The notes under the pieces are model-generated. The model was not told where the DNA came from. It made no database searches and saw only the letters and a program-made list of their open reading frames with translations. Shown in pieces: positions 9,769-22,355 of a stretch of DNA of 64,000 nucleotides. The stretch comes from Haemophilus influenzae. GTDB lineage: Bacteria > Pseudomonadota > Gammaproteobacteria > Enterobacterales > Pasteurellaceae. The stretch covers positions 1,550,001 to 1,614,000 of the forward strand of contig NZ_LS483411.1 in the NCBI RefSeq assembly GCF_900475755.1, read 5' to 3'. Position numbers and translations under genes: made by a program. The first letter of the stretch is position 1. Every line of letters begins with the position of its first letter.

Positions 9769-10658
9769 TGAATATTCTATTAACAGGAGGAACAGGACTT
9801 ATCGGCAAAGCACTTGTCGAACAACTCTGCTTACGCAATGAACAAGTGACGATCTTAACGCGCTCAAGTTCGCCGCACACTTTCTCAAAGCAAAAAAACA
9901 TCAAATTTATTACCGCACTTTCAGAACTCGATTTACAAGAACAGTTTGATGCCATCATCAATCTTGCTGGCGAACCAATTTTTCATAAAGTTTGGTCGAA
10001 AAACCAGAAATCTATTTTACGAGAAAGTCGTTTAAGCCTCACTACTCAACTGGTTGAATTCATCAATCAGTATCAGCAATACCCAATTTTTATATCAGGT
10101 TCAGCAACTGGAATTTACGGCGATCAAGGCGAACAAACAATTACCGAAACAAGCAAAACAGCAAAAACCTTTACCGCACAATTATGCCAAGATTGGGAAA
10201 ATATCGCGCGACAAGCTAATGCGAGGGTTTGTTTGATTAGAACAGGAATAGTCTTTTCTAAAAAAGGGGGCGCGCTTGCAAAAATGTTGCCTTTATACAA
10301 ATGGGGACTTGGCGGTAATCTGGGCAAGGGAGAGCAATATTTCCCTTGGATTGCTTTGGAAGATATGGTAAATGGCATTTTATTTTTACTCGATCATTCA
10401 GAATGCAGAGGGGCATTTAACTTCTCAGCCCCGAATCCCATAAAACAGCATAAATTTAACCGCACTTTGGCTGGAATATTAAAACGTCCTGCCTTTGCAA
10501 CTATTCCAAAATGGATATTACATTTCATTCTTGGCGAACGAGCGAATCTATTACTCGAAAGCCAAAATGTTGTGCCTGAAAAATTACTCAACGCTGGATT
10601 CCAATTTCAATATTCTGATTGCGAAAACTATCTAGAAGAAATCCTAAAAAACAAATAA
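9768..10658 (+). CDS. yfcH: YfcH-type NAD(P)-binding epimerase (SDR39U1 family)
   Basis: A 296-residue extended short-chain-dehydrogenase-like protein: Rossmann signature [20 protein letters not shown], then [16 protein letters not shown] containing the YxxxK-region equivalent, a middle [17 protein letters not shown] segment typical of SDR39U1, and a C-terminal DUF1731-like part ([24 protein letters not shown]). Cytosolic; substrate unknown. Start overlaps the argR stop by one base. It carries uptake signals at 9912 and 10459. Confidence 0.88.
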   Translation: MNILLTGGTGLIGKALVEQLCLRNEQVTILTRSSSPHTFSKQKNIKFITALSELDLQEQFDAIINLAGEPIFHKVWSKNQKSILRESRLSLTTQLVEFINQYQQYPIFISGSATGIYGDQGEQTITETSKTAKTFTAQLCQDWENIARQANARVCLIRTGIVFSKKGGALAKMLPLYKWGLGGNLGKGEQYFPWIALEDMVNGILFLLDHSECRGAFNFSAPNPIKQHKFNRTLAGILKRPAFATIPKWILHFILGERANLLLESQNVVPEKLLNAGFQFQYSDCENYLEEILKNK

Positions 10659-10661
10659 AAA

Positions 10662-10697
10662 AATCACCGCACTTTTTTAATGAGGTGATTTTTATCG
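10662..10697 (+). terminator. Terminator after yfcH
   Basis: AAATCACC ... GGTGATTT inverted repeat enclosing an uptake signal, followed by TTTT. It can also serve the converging purF. Confidence 0.65.
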
Positions 10698-10723
10698 GAC
10701 TAAATATCTCGCCTTATCGCAAT

Positions 10724-12241
10724 TTATTGTTCATTATAAATTTCAAGATTGGATGCTTGTTTTTCACGTTTTTTCTTTGCACTATCGTTGCGTTGAAGTG
10801 CGATTTTATCAAGATATTCAGGACTAATATCGCCTGTAATATATTCGCCTGTGAATACTGAACAATCAAAACCTTGAATGGCTGGATTTTCCAATTGAAC
10901 AGATTCAGTAAGTGCGGTCAGATCTTGGAAAATTAATTTATCTACGCCGATCAAATGTGCAATTTCCTCAACATTTCGACCGTAAGCGATCAGTTCATCA
11001 CAACTCGGCATATCAATACCATATACATTCGGATAACGAATTTCAGGAGCAGCAGAGGCAAAGTAAATTTTCTTCGCACCAGCTGAGCGAGCCATTTCAA
11101 CAATTTGCTCAGAGGTTGTGCCACGAACGATAGAATCGTCCACCAATAACACGTTTTTATCTTTAAATTCAGCTTTAATGGTATTCAATTTGCGACGAAC
11201 AGAACTAATACGCTGTGCTTGACCTGGCATAATAAAGGTACGACCAACATAGCGATTTTTCACAAATCCTTGGCGATAAGGCTTCCCTAGTACACGAGCT
11301 ATTTGTAACGCAATATCTGTTGAAGTTTCAGGAATAGGAATGACCACATCAATATTATCAATTTCATCCGCCCATTCTTTTGCAATTTTTTTCCCGAGTT
11401 TTTCCCCCATATGAACACGTGCCGCATAAACAGAGACACCATCAATCGTTGAATCTGGGCGTGCAAAATAAACATACTCAAAAATACAAGGATTTAACAC
11501 CGCACTTTCGGTACATTGTTGTGAATAAAGTTCGCCATCAAACGTCACATAAACGGCTTCGCCCGCAGCAATATCACGCACAAACTCGAAACCCACAATA
11601 TCTAAAGCCACTGTTTCAGAGGCGAACATATAATCAGTTTTGCCATTTTCTTCACGTTTACCCAACACCAAAGGACGAATACCAAAAGGATCACGAAACG
11701 CAACCATGCCATGCCCAATAATCATCGCTACGCAGGCATAAGCACCACGAATATCATTGTGAGTTTTACGAACAGCATAGAAAATATCTTGTGGATCGAG
11801 ATGGTTTTGAGGAATGTGATCAAGATGATTAGCGAGAATATTAAGAAGAAGTTCAGAATCTGAATTAGTGTTTACGTGACGGCGGGCAGTTTTAAAGACT
11901 TTTTCTTTTAACTCCACTGAGTTGGTTAAATTGCCGTTATGCACCAAAGTGACACCATAGGGAGAATTTACATAAAAAGGTTGTGCCTCTGAGACGCTAG
12001 AACTTCCTGCCGTAGGATAGCGAATATGCCCTAATCCAGCATTTCCTTGCAAGCGTAGCATATGCTCTTGACGGAACACATCGCTGACTAAGCCATTAGC
12101 TTTACGTAAGCGGAAACGGTTTTCATCATCAACCGTTACAATACCCGCCGCATCTTGTCCACGATGTTGCAAAAGGGTTAATGCTGCATAAATAGATTCA
12201 TTAACCGGACTTTGGCTAACAATACCGACAATACCACACAT
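10724..12241 (-). CDS. purF: Amidophosphoribosyltransferase
   Basis: First committed enzyme of purine synthesis: PRPP plus glutamine to phosphoribosylamine. The 505 residues start MCGIVGIV, with the Ntn-hydrolase nucleophile Cys2 exposed after removal of Met. The glutaminase domain extends to about residue 235. The phosphoribosyltransferase domain has the PRPP loop [19 protein letters not shown] at about 365. It follows cvpA by 10 bases in a two-gene operon behind a PurR operator. An uptake signal is at 10911. Confidence 0.97.
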   Translation of the reverse strand: MCGIVGIVSQSPVNESIYAALTLLQHRGQDAAGIVTVDDENRFRLRKANGLVSDVFRQEHMLRLQGNAGLGHIRYPTAGSSSVSEAQPFYVNSPYGVTLVHNGNLTNSVELKEKVFKTARRHVNTNSDSELLLNILANHLDHIPQNHLDPQDIFYAVRKTHNDIRGAYACVAMIIGHGMVAFRDPFGIRPLVLGKREENGKTDYMFASETVALDIVGFEFVRDIAAGEAVYVTFDGELYSQQCTESAVLNPCIFEYVYFARPDSTIDGVSVYAARVHMGEKLGKKIAKEWADEIDNIDVVIPIPETSTDIALQIARVLGKPYRQGFVKNRYVGRTFIMPGQAQRISSVRRKLNTIKAEFKDKNVLLVDDSIVRGTTSEQIVEMARSAGAKKIYFASAAPEIRYPNVYGIDMPSCDELIAYGRNVEEIAHLIGVDKLIFQDLTALTESVQLENPAIQGFDCSVFTGEYITGDISPEYLDKIALQRNDSAKKKREKQASNLEIYNEQ

Positions 12242-12251
12242 TTTGTGTTCC

Positions 12252-12743
12252 TTATTGATTAAGCGTTGGAGTTAAAAAACTTGAACTTGACTGAAGCTGT
12301 TGAAAGAACCATTCAATAATAAAACCAAAGTGCGGTATTAATTGAGATTCTTTCCACCAATCAGTTTGTTCAAAATTGGTAAAAGTATCCATAAAAAATA
12401 ACAACGCAGCCACAATCAATGCACCGCGCACTAAACCGAAAGCTGCACCTAATACGCGATCAGTGCCGCTTAAACCCGTCTTATCTACTAATTGACTAAT
12501 CACATAATTTACTATTGCGCCCACGATTAAAGTCAGAACAAACAGAATGGCGATTGCAGTTCCATTACGCACATACATTGATTCAATTTGCGTAAGATAA
12601 GTGGCAAGATAAGGATAGAACTGGCTTGCTACGATAAATGCCACAACCCAGCTACCAAGTGAAAGTACTTCGCGTACAAAACCACGTAATAAACTGACAA
12701 GAATGGAAAAAGCGATAATGCCAATAATAATGTAATCGATCAT
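12252..12743 (-). CDS. cvpA: CvpA family inner-membrane protein
   Basis: A 163-residue integral membrane protein with four predicted hydrophobic segments ([66 protein letters not shown]). In E. coli CvpA is needed for colicin V export and is linked to envelope stress; the biochemical role is unsettled. I chose ATG 12743 (MIDYII), which aligns with the family; the upstream ATG 12758 adds five residues. Co-transcribed with purF. Confidence 0.92.
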   Translation of the reverse strand: MIDYIIIGIIAFSILVSLLRGFVREVLSLGSWVVAFIVASQFYPYLATYLTQIESMYVRNGTAIAILFVLTLIVGAIVNYVISQLVDKTGLSGTDRVLGAAFGLVRGALIVAALLFFMDTFTNFEQTDWWKESQLIPHFGFIIEWFFQQLQSSSSFLTPTLNQ

Positions 12744-12810
12744 TAAAAAATCTCTCAATGAAAAACGGCCGTTTAAAACGACCGAGGTATTCTACAAAAA
12801 TACAGCCAAA

Positions 12811-12826
12811 AAGAAAACGTTTGCGT
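12811..12826 (-). promoter_or_regulatory. PurR operator of cvpA-purF
   Basis: On the minus strand the site reads ACGCAAACGTTTTCTT, which fits the PurR consensus ACGCAAACGTTTTCNT. It lies 68-83 bases upstream of the cvpA start and only four bases below the yfbV stop, so the promoter is squeezed between the two genes. Purine repression of cvpA-purF is expected. Confidence 0.85.
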
Positions 12827-12829
12827 AAA

Positions 12830-13273
12830 CTAAATTTCCTGCCAAAAAGCACGTTCAAATTTGCTTTGAGCTTTCCTTAAGACTTCCGCTAAATGTTGAT
12901 ATGTCGGTTTTTCTTGCACAAAAGGCAAGGGTTCATTTTGTTGTTTTAAGCGTTCGCAAATATCGTAAAACCATACCGCACTTTGATTTTCTAATGGTGA
13001 ATTTGCACGCTTACCAAGCCAATAAAGCCCTTGAAAAGGAATAAGCAAGGCAAAAAGTGCGGTCAAAATTGCGATAGAAAATGCCATTAAATCATTTTTT
13101 GCATAAATCTGTTGCCACAGTATTGCAAATACAGCAACAAAAGGCATAAATTTTTGTGCAAAACTCGTGGCTTTCATAATACGATTTTCAGGGAAAATAA
13201 TCCCTAACTTCGCCTCCTGCGGCCAAGTATTAAGATAAATTTGTCCCTGTTTAAAAATGGAAAAAAACGCCAT
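12830..13273 (-). CDS. yfbV: YfbV family (UPF0208) inner-membrane protein
   Basis: A 147-residue protein with two closely spaced membrane segments ([16 protein letters not shown] and [20 protein letters not shown]). It matches the UPF0208 pattern NxIMKxTxFAxxFMPxxAVF and a C-terminal [13 protein letters not shown] segment. I start it at ATG 13273 because TTGAGG lies about 9 bases upstream; the GTG at 13282 overlaps that Shine-Dalgarno element. The E. coli homologue is also next to ackA-pta and has been implicated in keeping the Ter macrodomain insulated. The second membrane segment contains an uptake signal (13051) encoding Thr-Ala-Leu. Confidence 0.88.
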   Translation of the reverse strand: MAFFSIFKQGQIYLNTWPQEAKLGIIFPENRIMKATSFAQKFMPFVAVFAILWQQIYAKNDLMAFSIAILTALFALLIPFQGLYWLGKRANSPLENQSAVWFYDICERLKQQNEPLPFVQEKPTYQHLAEVLRKAQSKFERAFWQEI

Positions 13274-13489
13274 AAAAAACACCTCAAAAAATTGACCGCA
13301 CTTATCATACGCTATTTTAAGTCTATTTTTAGTAAAAATAGTTTAATTTTTCAAAAAATACGATAAAGTTTGTATTTTTTCCTTACCGATGAATTTATTT
13401 TATTCATCAAAAGGTGTATCCTATACCTAATTTTTCAAACCATCTTAAATGATGGATTTTTATTAACCTCAATCAAATATAGGGTTCCT

Positions 13490-14695
13490 ATGTCAAAACT
13501 TGTTCTTATCCTTAACTGCGGTAGTTCTTCACTAAAATTTGCAATTCTTGATCCAGCGACAGGGGAAGAAAAATTATCTGGCTTAGCCGAAGCATTTTTC
13601 TTACCAGAAGCACGTATCAAATGGAAACTCAATGGAGAGAAAGGTAACGCAGATTTAGGCGCAGGCGCAGCGCATACTGAAGCGCTTAATTTTATTGCAT
13701 CTAACATTCTGACTGATGAACTAAAAAATTCTATCGCAGCAATTGGTCACCGTATCGTTCACGGTGGCGAAAAATACACCCAATCTGTTATCGTAACTGA
13801 TGAAGTTGTTAAAGGTATTGAAGATGCTGCACAATTTGCGCCACTTCACAATCCAGCTCACTTAATTGGTATTCGCGAAGCATTTAACGCATTCCCACAC
13901 TTAAAAGATAAAAACGTGGTAGTTTTTGATACAGCATTCCACCAAACTATGTCTGAAGAAGCATTCCTTTATGCCCTTCCATACTCTTTATATAAAGAAC
14001 ACGGCGTACGTCGCTATGGTGCACACGGCACAAGTCACTACTTCATTTCTCGTGAAGTCGCTGAATATGTAGGCAAACCCGCAGACCAAGTCAATGCTAT
14101 TATTTGTCACTTAGGTAATGGTGGTTCTGTTTCTGTTGTGCGTAACGGTCAATGTATTGATACATCAATGGGCTTAACTCCACTAGAAGGTTTGGTAATG
14201 GGTACGCGTTGTGGCGATATTGACCCTGCAATCGTATTCTATCTATACAAAACACTAGGTATGTCTATGGAACAAATCGAAGAGACTTTAGTGAAAAAAT
14301 CTGGTCTTTTAGGTTTAACTGAAGTAACCAGCGACTGCCGTTATGCTGAAGATAACTACGATAATGCATCTAAACCAGAAGCAAAACGCGCTTTAAATGT
14401 TTATAGCTATCGTTTAGCGAAATACATTGGTGCTTATATGGCTGTGTTGGGCGATGATCACTTAGATGCGATTGCATTCACTGGTGGTATTGGCGAAAAC
14501 TCAGCGCACGTTCGTGAATTAGCATTGAATCACTTAAAATTATTTGGCATTCAAATCGATAATGAACGAAATCTTGCCGCACGTTTTGGTAAAGATGGCG
14601 TAATCACGACTGATGATTCCGCATTTAAAGCGATTGTTCTTCCAACTAACGAAGAATTGGTTATCGCACAAGATACCGCAAGACTTTGTTTCTAA
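13490..14695 (+). CDS. ackA: Acetate kinase
   Basis: Makes acetate and ATP from acetyl phosphate, the second step of the Pta-AckA overflow pathway. The 401-residue product starts at ATG 13490 ([17 protein letters not shown], the phosphate/ATP signature); the 40 codons open upstream are not conserved. Other motifs are [26 protein letters not shown] and [10 protein letters not shown]. It is followed by pta after a terminator-like hairpin, an arrangement that lets ackA be made in excess. Upstream lies yfbV, divergent. Confidence 0.97.
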   Translation: MSKLVLILNCGSSSLKFAILDPATGEEKLSGLAEAFFLPEARIKWKLNGEKGNADLGAGAAHTEALNFIASNILTDELKNSIAAIGHRIVHGGEKYTQSVIVTDEVVKGIEDAAQFAPLHNPAHLIGIREAFNAFPHLKDKNVVVFDTAFHQTMSEEAFLYALPYSLYKEHGVRRYGAHGTSHYFISREVAEYVGKPADQVNAIICHLGNGGSVSVVRNGQCIDTSMGLTPLEGLVMGTRCGDIDPAIVFYLYKTLGMSMEQIEETLVKKSGLLGLTEVTSDCRYAEDNYDNASKPEAKRALNVYSYRLAKYIGAYMAVLGDDHLDAIAFTGGIGENSAHVRELALNHLKLFGIQIDNERNLAARFGKDGVITTDDSAFKAIVLPTNEELVIAQDTARLCF

Positions 14696-14703
14696 TTCAA
14701 CAA

Positions 14704-14733
14704 CAAACTGCCGAATTTTTCGGCAGTTTTTAT
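14704..14733 (+). terminator. Hairpin between ackA and pta
   Basis: AACTGCCGAA TTT TTCGGCAGTT followed by TTTATTT. Either a partial terminator or the end of an ackA-only transcript. Confidence 0.7.
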
Positions 14734-14762
14734 TTATAACATATACATATTAAGGTTTAATT

Positions 14763-16898
14763 ATGTCTCGCACGATTATTCTTATCCCTGTAAGTAAAGG
14801 CGTGGGTTTAACTAGCATTAGTCTTGGATTAATCCACTCTCTCGAACAAAAAGGCGCGAAAGTTGCTTTTATGAAACCCGTTTCTCAACCAAGCACTGGC
14901 GAAGATAAATTGGATCGCACAACCTCTATTATTCGCACTAGCACTAGCCTTGAAACTGCCGAACCCTTTATGTTAAGCGTGGCAGAATCATTAATTGGTC
15001 AAAATCAGTCTGACGTATTGTTAGAAAAAATTGTAGCTAACCACCAACAATTAACCAAAAACAACGATATCGTTGTGGTGGAAGGTTTAATTCCAACAAG
15101 AAAACACGGTTATGCAAATAATATCAACTATGAAATTGCACAAGCATTAGATGCAGAAATCGTATTAGTTGCAGCACCAGCAACTGAAACCCCAACCGAA
15201 TTAAAAGATCGTGTAGAAGCAGCAGCCTCTTTATTTGGTGGTAAAAACAATCCAAATCTTTTAGGCGTAGTTGTAAACAAATTTAATGCACCCGTTGATG
15301 AATCTGGTCGTACACGCCCCGATCTTGCTGAAATCTTTGATTCATTCCAACACAATCATATTAGCGAAACAGAAGTAAACAAATTATTTGCAGATAGTGC
15401 CATCAAATTATTAGCTTGTGTGCCTTGGTCAGCAGATTTAATCGCAACACGCGCTATCGATTTAGTGAAATACTTAGGTGCATCAATTATCACTGAAGGA
15501 GATATTAACCGTCGCATCCGTGGTATCACTTTCTGTGCAAGAAGTTTACCAAATATGGTTGAGCATTTCCGTGCAGGCAGTTTATTAGTCGCTTCAGCAG
15601 ATCGTCCAGATGTGCTTGTAGCAGCCGCTCTCACAGCGTCAAATGGTATTGAAATCGGCGGTATTTTATTAACAGGCGGTTATAAAATTGATGCTCAAAT
15701 TAATAAACTTTGCCAACCTACTTTTGAAAAAGCAAAATTGCCGATCTTCCGTATTGAAGGCAATACTTGGCAAACGGCATTAAGTTTACAAAGCTTTAAT
15801 CTTGAAGTGCCTGTTGATGACAAAGAACGTATTGAAAATATTAAACAATACATTAGCCAACACTTTAATGCTGACTTTATCAATAATTTAGTTGCAGATT
15901 CTAGCCGTTTACCTCGCTTATCCCCACCTGCGTTCCGTTTCCAATTAACTGAACTTGCTCGTGCGGCGAAAAAACGTATTGTGCTTCCTGAAGGCGATGA
16001 ACCTCGTACAATCAAAGCAGCTGTACTTTGTGCAGAACGTGGCATTGCGGAATGTGTGCTTTTAGCAGATCCTGCATCAGTTCAACGTGTTGCAGAAGCA
16101 CAAGGTGTTAAATTAGGCAAGGGTATTACAATCATTAACCCAGCAGATGTTCGTGAAAACTATGTTGATCGTTTAGTTGAATTACGTAAAGCGAAAGGTA
16201 TGACCGAAACCGCAGCACGTGAACAATTAGAAGATACCGTAGTGCTTGGTACTATGATGTTAGAAGCAAATGAAGTAGATGGTTTAGTATCTGGTGCCGT
16301 TCACACTACAGCAAATACCATTCGCCCACCAATGCAAATCATCAAAACTGCACCAGGTAGTTCAATCGTTTCTTCTATCTTCTTTATGTTATTACCAGAT
16401 CAAGTGCTTGTTTATGGCGACTGCGCGGTAAACCCAGATCCAACAGCAGAACAACTTGCGGAAATCGCAATTCAATCTGCGGATTCTGCGAAAGCATTTG
16501 GTATTGATCCAAAAGTCGCAATGATCTCTTACTCAACAGGTACATCTGGTAGCGGTGCTGATGTGGAAAAAGTGAAAGAAGCAACCCGTATTGCGAAAGA
16601 AAAACGCCCTGATTTATTAATCGATGGCCCATTACAATATGATGCAGCTGTGATGGAAGACGTGGCTCGCTCTAAAGCACCAAATTCACCAGTAGCAGGT
16701 AAAGCAACAGTATTCGTATTCCCTGACTTAAATACGGGTAACACCACTTACAAAGCAGTACAACGTTCTGCAGATTTAGTGTCTATTGGCCCAATGCTTC
16801 AAGGTATGCGTAAACCAGTCAATGACTTATCTCGTGGAGCCTTAGTTGATGATATTGTGTACACAATTGCCTTAACCGCAATTCAAGCAACACAATAG
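14763..16898 (+). CDS. pta: Phosphate acetyltransferase
   Basis: Converts acetyl-CoA to acetyl phosphate. The 711-residue product is the long enterobacterial type: an N-terminal P-loop-like/BioD-type region ([19 protein letters not shown]), a central DRTGG domain ([10 protein letters not shown]... ILLTGGYK), and a catalytic PTA/PTB domain from about 385 ([17 protein letters not shown]). [16 protein letters not shown] and [19 protein letters not shown] mark the C-terminal catalytic core. Terminated by an inverted pair of uptake signals. Confidence 0.97.
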   Translation: MSRTIILIPVSKGVGLTSISLGLIHSLEQKGAKVAFMKPVSQPSTGEDKLDRTTSIIRTSTSLETAEPFMLSVAESLIGQNQSDVLLEKIVANHQQLTKNNDIVVVEGLIPTRKHGYANNINYEIAQALDAEIVLVAAPATETPTELKDRVEAAASLFGGKNNPNLLGVVVNKFNAPVDESGRTRPDLAEIFDSFQHNHISETEVNKLFADSAIKLLACVPWSADLIATRAIDLVKYLGASIITEGDINRRIRGITFCARSLPNMVEHFRAGSLLVASADRPDVLVAAALTASNGIEIGGILLTGGYKIDAQINKLCQPTFEKAKLPIFRIEGNTWQTALSLQSFNLEVPVDDKERIENIKQYISQHFNADFINNLVADSSRLPRLSPPAFRFQLTELARAAKKRIVLPEGDEPRTIKAAVLCAERGIAECVLLADPASVQRVAEAQGVKLGKGITIINPADVRENYVDRLVELRKAKGMTETAAREQLEDTVVLGTMMLEANEVDGLVSGAVHTTANTIRPPMQIIKTAPGSSIVSSIFFMLLPDQVLVYGDCAVNPDPTAEQLAEIAIQSADSAKAFGIDPKVAMISYSTGTSGSGADVEKVKEATRIAKEKRPDLLIDGPLQYDAAVMEDVARSKAPNSPVAGKATVFVFPDLNTGNTTYKAVQRSADLVSIGPMLQGMRKPVNDLSRGALVDDIVYTIALTAIQATQ

Positions 16899-16917
16899 TT
16901 CAAGTAAAAACATAAAA

Positions 16918-16965
16918 GAAAATACCGCACTTTGCCCCAGTCAGTAAAAGTGCGGTATTTTTTAT
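16918..16965. terminator. Inverted uptake-signal pair, terminator of pta and smrB
   Basis: AAAATACCGCACTTT and its reverse complement around a short loop, ending in TTTTTTAT. It can act on both converging genes. Confidence 0.85.
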
Positions 16966-16973
16966 AACGTTTT

Positions 16974-17477
16974 TTACAAATCAACCAAAATCAAAATTGC
17001 GGCTTCGCCACCCCATTCTCTTGGTGCTTGATGTAATGCCCGCACTTTAGGATGTTGTACTAGCCAACGTGGAATTTGTTTTTTCAATGTAAAGGTGCCA
17101 TAGCCCGTCATGATACTGGCACAATCAACATGCTCATTTTCACAAGCCAGTAAAAGTGCGGCTAATTCTTGCTTAGCTTGTTCACGGGTTAAACCGTGTA
17201 AATCTAAAAACAATTCTGGGAAAAAATCTCCACGACGAAGTTGTTTTAATAAATGGGAATCTTCCCCATCACGTAAATATTTCACAACACCATCATTGTC
17301 ATTCAGTAACGGCTCATATTCATCAGAAAAATAAAATAACGTATCTTCTTTCGCTCGTAATTCTTTCAATTCTATTTTTTTCTGATCACGTTTTTGGTGA
17401 GGGGCAACAAAAGTATCTTGTTTCATTGGCTTAATGCCTTTGGTTTCCGCACGGAATAAATCAAATTCGTCTTGCAT
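16974..17477 (-). CDS. smrB: Smr-domain ribosome-rescue endonuclease SmrB
   Basis: In E. coli SmrB binds collided ribosomes and cuts the mRNA between them. The 167 residues show the SmrB N-terminal region (KQDTFVAPHQKRD), then FFPELFLDLHGLTREQAKQEL carrying the DLHG motif, and a C-terminal HQAPREWGGEAAILILV. The usual second motif, HGHGKHIL in E. coli, reads TGYGTFTL here, so the conserved histidine of the HGxG element is missing. Identity by whole-length similarity is good; activity of the variant is unproved. Transcribed toward pta. Confidence 0.9.
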   Translation of the reverse strand: MQDEFDLFRAETKGIKPMKQDTFVAPHQKRDQKKIELKELRAKEDTLFYFSDEYEPLLNDNDGVVKYLRDGEDSHLLKQLRRGDFFPELFLDLHGLTREQAKQELAALLLACENEHVDCASIMTGYGTFTLKKQIPRWLVQHPKVRALHQAPREWGGEAAILILVDL

Positions 17478-17607
17478 TTTTTTCTCATTAATTTCAAATT
17501 TTGCGTATCATATCATAGTTCTACATTCTCATCTGTGGTATAACTACGCCAAATTTTCATACCGAATTTTATGCTAACTTTTCTACTCACTTTTATGGAG
17601 AAATGCG

Positions 17608-18552
17608 ATGGAAACTTCACATAACCAAGAATTAGTTGCAACTATCTTGGAAGATAATGTTGCAAACGAACTGCAAACCATCCAAGATTTTCTGCGTTGG
17701 ACGTATAGCATTCTCAATCGATCCGATATTTACTTCGGGCAAGGGCACGATAATCCTTGGGATGAAAGCCTGCAACTCGTTTTAAGTGGCTTACATTTAC
17801 CCATTGATTTACCTACCGAATTATTTAACAGTCGATTAACCCCATCTGAAAAAGAAACCTTAGTTCAACTTGCATTAACCCGAATCGAACAACGTGTACC
17901 AGTGGCATATTTAACAAATAGTGCTTGGTTCTGCGGTCACGAATTTTATGTCGATGAACGAACCATTATTCCACGTTCTCCAATTAGTGCGTTAATTCAA
18001 GATCGCTTTGAAAATTTAATTTCACAGGAACCTCATCATATTCTCGATCTATGCACAGGCAGTGGCTGTATTGCCATTGCTTGTGCTTATGCTTTCCCAA
18101 ATGCGGAAGTAGATGCTGTCGATTTATCGGTTGATGCACTTAATGTGGCGGAGATCAATATTTCACGCCATCAATTAGAACATCGCGTATTCCCGATTCA
18201 ATCAAACTTATTTACAAATATTTTAGGACAAAAATACGATCTTATCGTGACCAATCCACCTTATGTGGACGAAGAAGATCTCGCCGATATGCCAGAAGAA
18301 TTCCATTTTGAGCCAGAGTTAGCCTTAGGTTCTGGCAGTGATGGCTTAAACATTACCAAACAAATTTTGAAACAAGCACCAAATTACTTAACCGAAAATG
18401 GCGTATTGGTGTGTGAAGTGGGTAATAGTATGATTAGCTTAATTGAGCAATATCCAGATGTGCCATTTGAATGGGTAGAACTTAAAAATGGCGGGCTAGG
18501 CGTATTTGCTATTCAGCGTAAAGATTTAGTGAAATATCACGATCTGTTTTAA
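17608..18552 (+). CDS. prmB: Ribosomal protein uL3 glutamine methyltransferase
   Basis: S-adenosylmethionine-dependent methyltransferase that modifies a glutamine of ribosomal protein L3. The 314 residues contain an N-terminal helical substrate domain, the SAM motif ILDLCTGSGCIAIACA at about 147, and the N5-glutamine methyltransferase signature VTNPPYVDEEDL at about 213. PrmB is favoured over PrmC by the IPRSPISALIQD segment. ATG 17608 follows TGGAG. Divergent from smrB. Ends at an inverted uptake-signal pair. Confidence 0.93.
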   Translation: METSHNQELVATILEDNVANELQTIQDFLRWTYSILNRSDIYFGQGHDNPWDESLQLVLSGLHLPIDLPTELFNSRLTPSEKETLVQLALTRIEQRVPVAYLTNSAWFCGHEFYVDERTIIPRSPISALIQDRFENLISQEPHHILDLCTGSGCIAIACAYAFPNAEVDAVDLSVDALNVAEINISRHQLEHRVFPIQSNLFTNILGQKYDLIVTNPPYVDEEDLADMPEEFHFEPELALGSGSDGLNITKQILKQAPNYLTENGVLVCEVGNSMISLIEQYPDVPFEWVELKNGGLGVFAIQRKDLVKYHDLF

Positions 18553-18558
18553 TCTTTC

Positions 18559-18597
18559 AAGTGCGGTTGAAATTCTTATTAAATTTCAACCGCACTT
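18559..18597. terminator. Inverted uptake-signal pair between prmB and cysB
   Basis: AAGTGCGGTTGAAATT and its near-perfect reverse complement around a short A/T loop, between converging genes. Confidence 0.8.
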
Positions 18598-18610
18598 CAT
18601 TTATACATTG

Positions 18611-20666
<2,056 letters not shown>

Positions 20667-20727
20667 TGTTTTCCTTGAATAATGGAAAGGTCGCTTTCAC
20701 AAGCGTCTATCTGTTACATAATATGTA

Positions 20728-21351
20728 TTAAATAAAAGGATCAGTGCTTCCACTTCCCTCGCGTAAAATCACTGGCGATTCTTCCGTTAAATCCACCACT
20801 GTTGTAGGCTCTTGCCCTAAATATCCACCGTGGATAATTAAATCCACTTGATGTTCTAAGCGATCACGAATTTCTTCAGGATCAGATTGTGCAGTATGTT
20901 CTTCATTCGGCAACATTAACGAACAAGATAAAATAGGCTCACCTAAAGCTGAAAGTAAATCTAAAGCGATCTTATTATCTGGTACGCGTAAACCTATGGT
21001 TTTACGTTTTGATGTCATTAAACGACGCGGTAATTCTTTCGTTGCTGTAAGAATAAAAGTATAACGCCCTGGCGTATTATTTTTAATCAAACGATAAGCG
21101 ATATTACTCACTGTTGCGTAAGTTGAAAGTTCCGATAAATCACTACACACCAAGGTAAAATTATGTCCTTCAAGCAATTTACGAATTGCCACAATGCGAT
21201 CCATTGCGTGTTTATCGCCCATCATACAGCCTAAGGCATATCCCGAATCCGTTGGATACACAATTACACCGCCTTTTTGTAAAATCTCTACGGCTTGATT
21301 AATCAAGCGCGCTTGTGGATTTTCAGGGTGGATATAAAAAAATTGGCTCAT
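20728..21351 (-). CDS. yciO: YciO, Sua5/YrdC-family protein
   Basis: A 207-residue member of the YrdC/Sua5 superfamily: VIVYPTDSGYALGCMMGDKHAM (nucleotide pocket), GRYTFILTATKELPRR, and KRKTIGLRVPDN. It aligns end to end with E. coli YciO (same MSQFFYIHP start and IIHGGYLGQ/PTTVVDLT segments), a paralogue of the t6A enzyme TsaC. Whether it makes threonylcarbamoyl-AMP in vivo is not settled. Upstream of rluB on the same strand. Confidence 0.92.
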   Translation of the reverse strand: MSQFFYIHPENPQARLINQAVEILQKGGVIVYPTDSGYALGCMMGDKHAMDRIVAIRKLLEGHNFTLVCSDLSELSTYATVSNIAYRLIKNNTPGRYTFILTATKELPRRLMTSKRKTIGLRVPDNKIALDLLSALGEPILSCSLMLPNEEHTAQSDPEEIRDRLEHQVDLIIHGGYLGQEPTTVVDLTEESPVILREGSGSTDPFI

Positions 21352-21426
21352 CTGTTTCTTCCTTAAAAAGTGTGCGCTGATTATAGCAGTTTTGCGTTCA
21401 CTTTATAATGGCGAGCATATAAAAAT

Positions 21427-21456
21427 AAAGGCGTAGAGAGTCAATCTACGCCTTAT
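21427..21456 (-). terminator. sucCD terminator
   Basis: AAGGCGTAGA / TCTACGCCTT inverted repeat with a 7-base loop, followed on the minus strand by a T-rich run. Confidence 0.8.
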
Positions 21457-21485
21457 CAAACTAAAGTGCGGTTAATTTTCTTAAA

Positions 21486-22355
21486 TTATTTTAATATCTT
21501 TCTCAAAGCTGCACCAATTTTAGCGAGGCTTTTTACACAGGTCACGCCTGCGGTCTCAAGCGCTGCAATTTTTTCTGCGGCAGTACCTTTTCCGCCACTA
21601 ATAATAGCACCAGCATGCCCCATCCGTTTGCCTTTTGGCGCAGTGATACCCGCAATATACGCAACCACTGGTTTAGTGACATTATCTTTAATGAAGATTG
21701 CCGCATCTTCCTCTGCGGAACCACCGATCTCACCAATCATCACAATAGCTTCAGTTTCGGGATCTTGTTGAAATCTTTCAAGAATATCAATAAAACTAGA
21801 ACCAGGAATGGGATCGCCACCGATACCAACACAAGTAGATTGCCCAAAGCCTTCATCTGTAGTTTGTTTTACCGCTTCATACGTTAAAGTACCAGAACGA
21901 GAAACAATCCCCACTTTGCCTTTTTTATGTATGTGAGCAGGCATAATGCCGATTTTACATTCATCAGGTGTAATCACACCAGGGCAATTTGGCCCAATCA
22001 TCACAACACCAGTTTCATTTAATTTTTGTTTCACTTTAAGCATATCCAATGTAGGTATGCCCTCAGTAATGCATACAATTAACTTAATCCCTGCATCAAT
22101 GGCTTCAATTATGGCATCTTTACAAAATGGTGCTGGCACATAAATAACCGTCGCTGTTGCGCCTGTATTTTCAACGGCTTCACGAACTGTATTAAATACA
22201 GGCAAACCAAGATGACTACTGCCACCTTTATTTAGCGATACGCCACCAACTAATTGCGTTCCATAGGCTAATGCTTGTTCAGAATGAAAAGTCCCTTGTC
22301 CACCAGTAAAACCTTGGCAAATCACTTTAGTATTTTTATCAATTAAAATCGCCAT
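21486..22355 (-). CDS. sucD: Succinyl-CoA synthetase alpha subunit
   Basis: Alpha subunit of the ADP-forming enzyme interconverting succinyl-CoA and succinate. The 289 residues include the CoA-binding Rossmann part ([22 protein letters not shown]), the [10 protein letters not shown] loop, and [19 protein letters not shown], whose His is phosphorylated. The start overlaps the sucC stop by one base, so production is coupled. Confidence 0.97.
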   Translation of the reverse strand: MAILIDKNTKVICQGFTGGQGTFHSEQALAYGTQLVGGVSLNKGGSSHLGLPVFNTVREAVENTGATATVIYVPAPFCKDAIIEAIDAGIKLIVCITEGIPTLDMLKVKQKLNETGVVMIGPNCPGVITPDECKIGIMPAHIHKKGKVGIVSRSGTLTYEAVKQTTDEGFGQSTCVGIGGDPIPGSSFIDILERFQQDPETEAIVMIGEIGGSAEEDAAIFIKDNVTKPVVAYIAGITAPKGKRMGHAGAIISGGKGTAAEKIAALETAGVTCVKSLAKIGAALRKILK

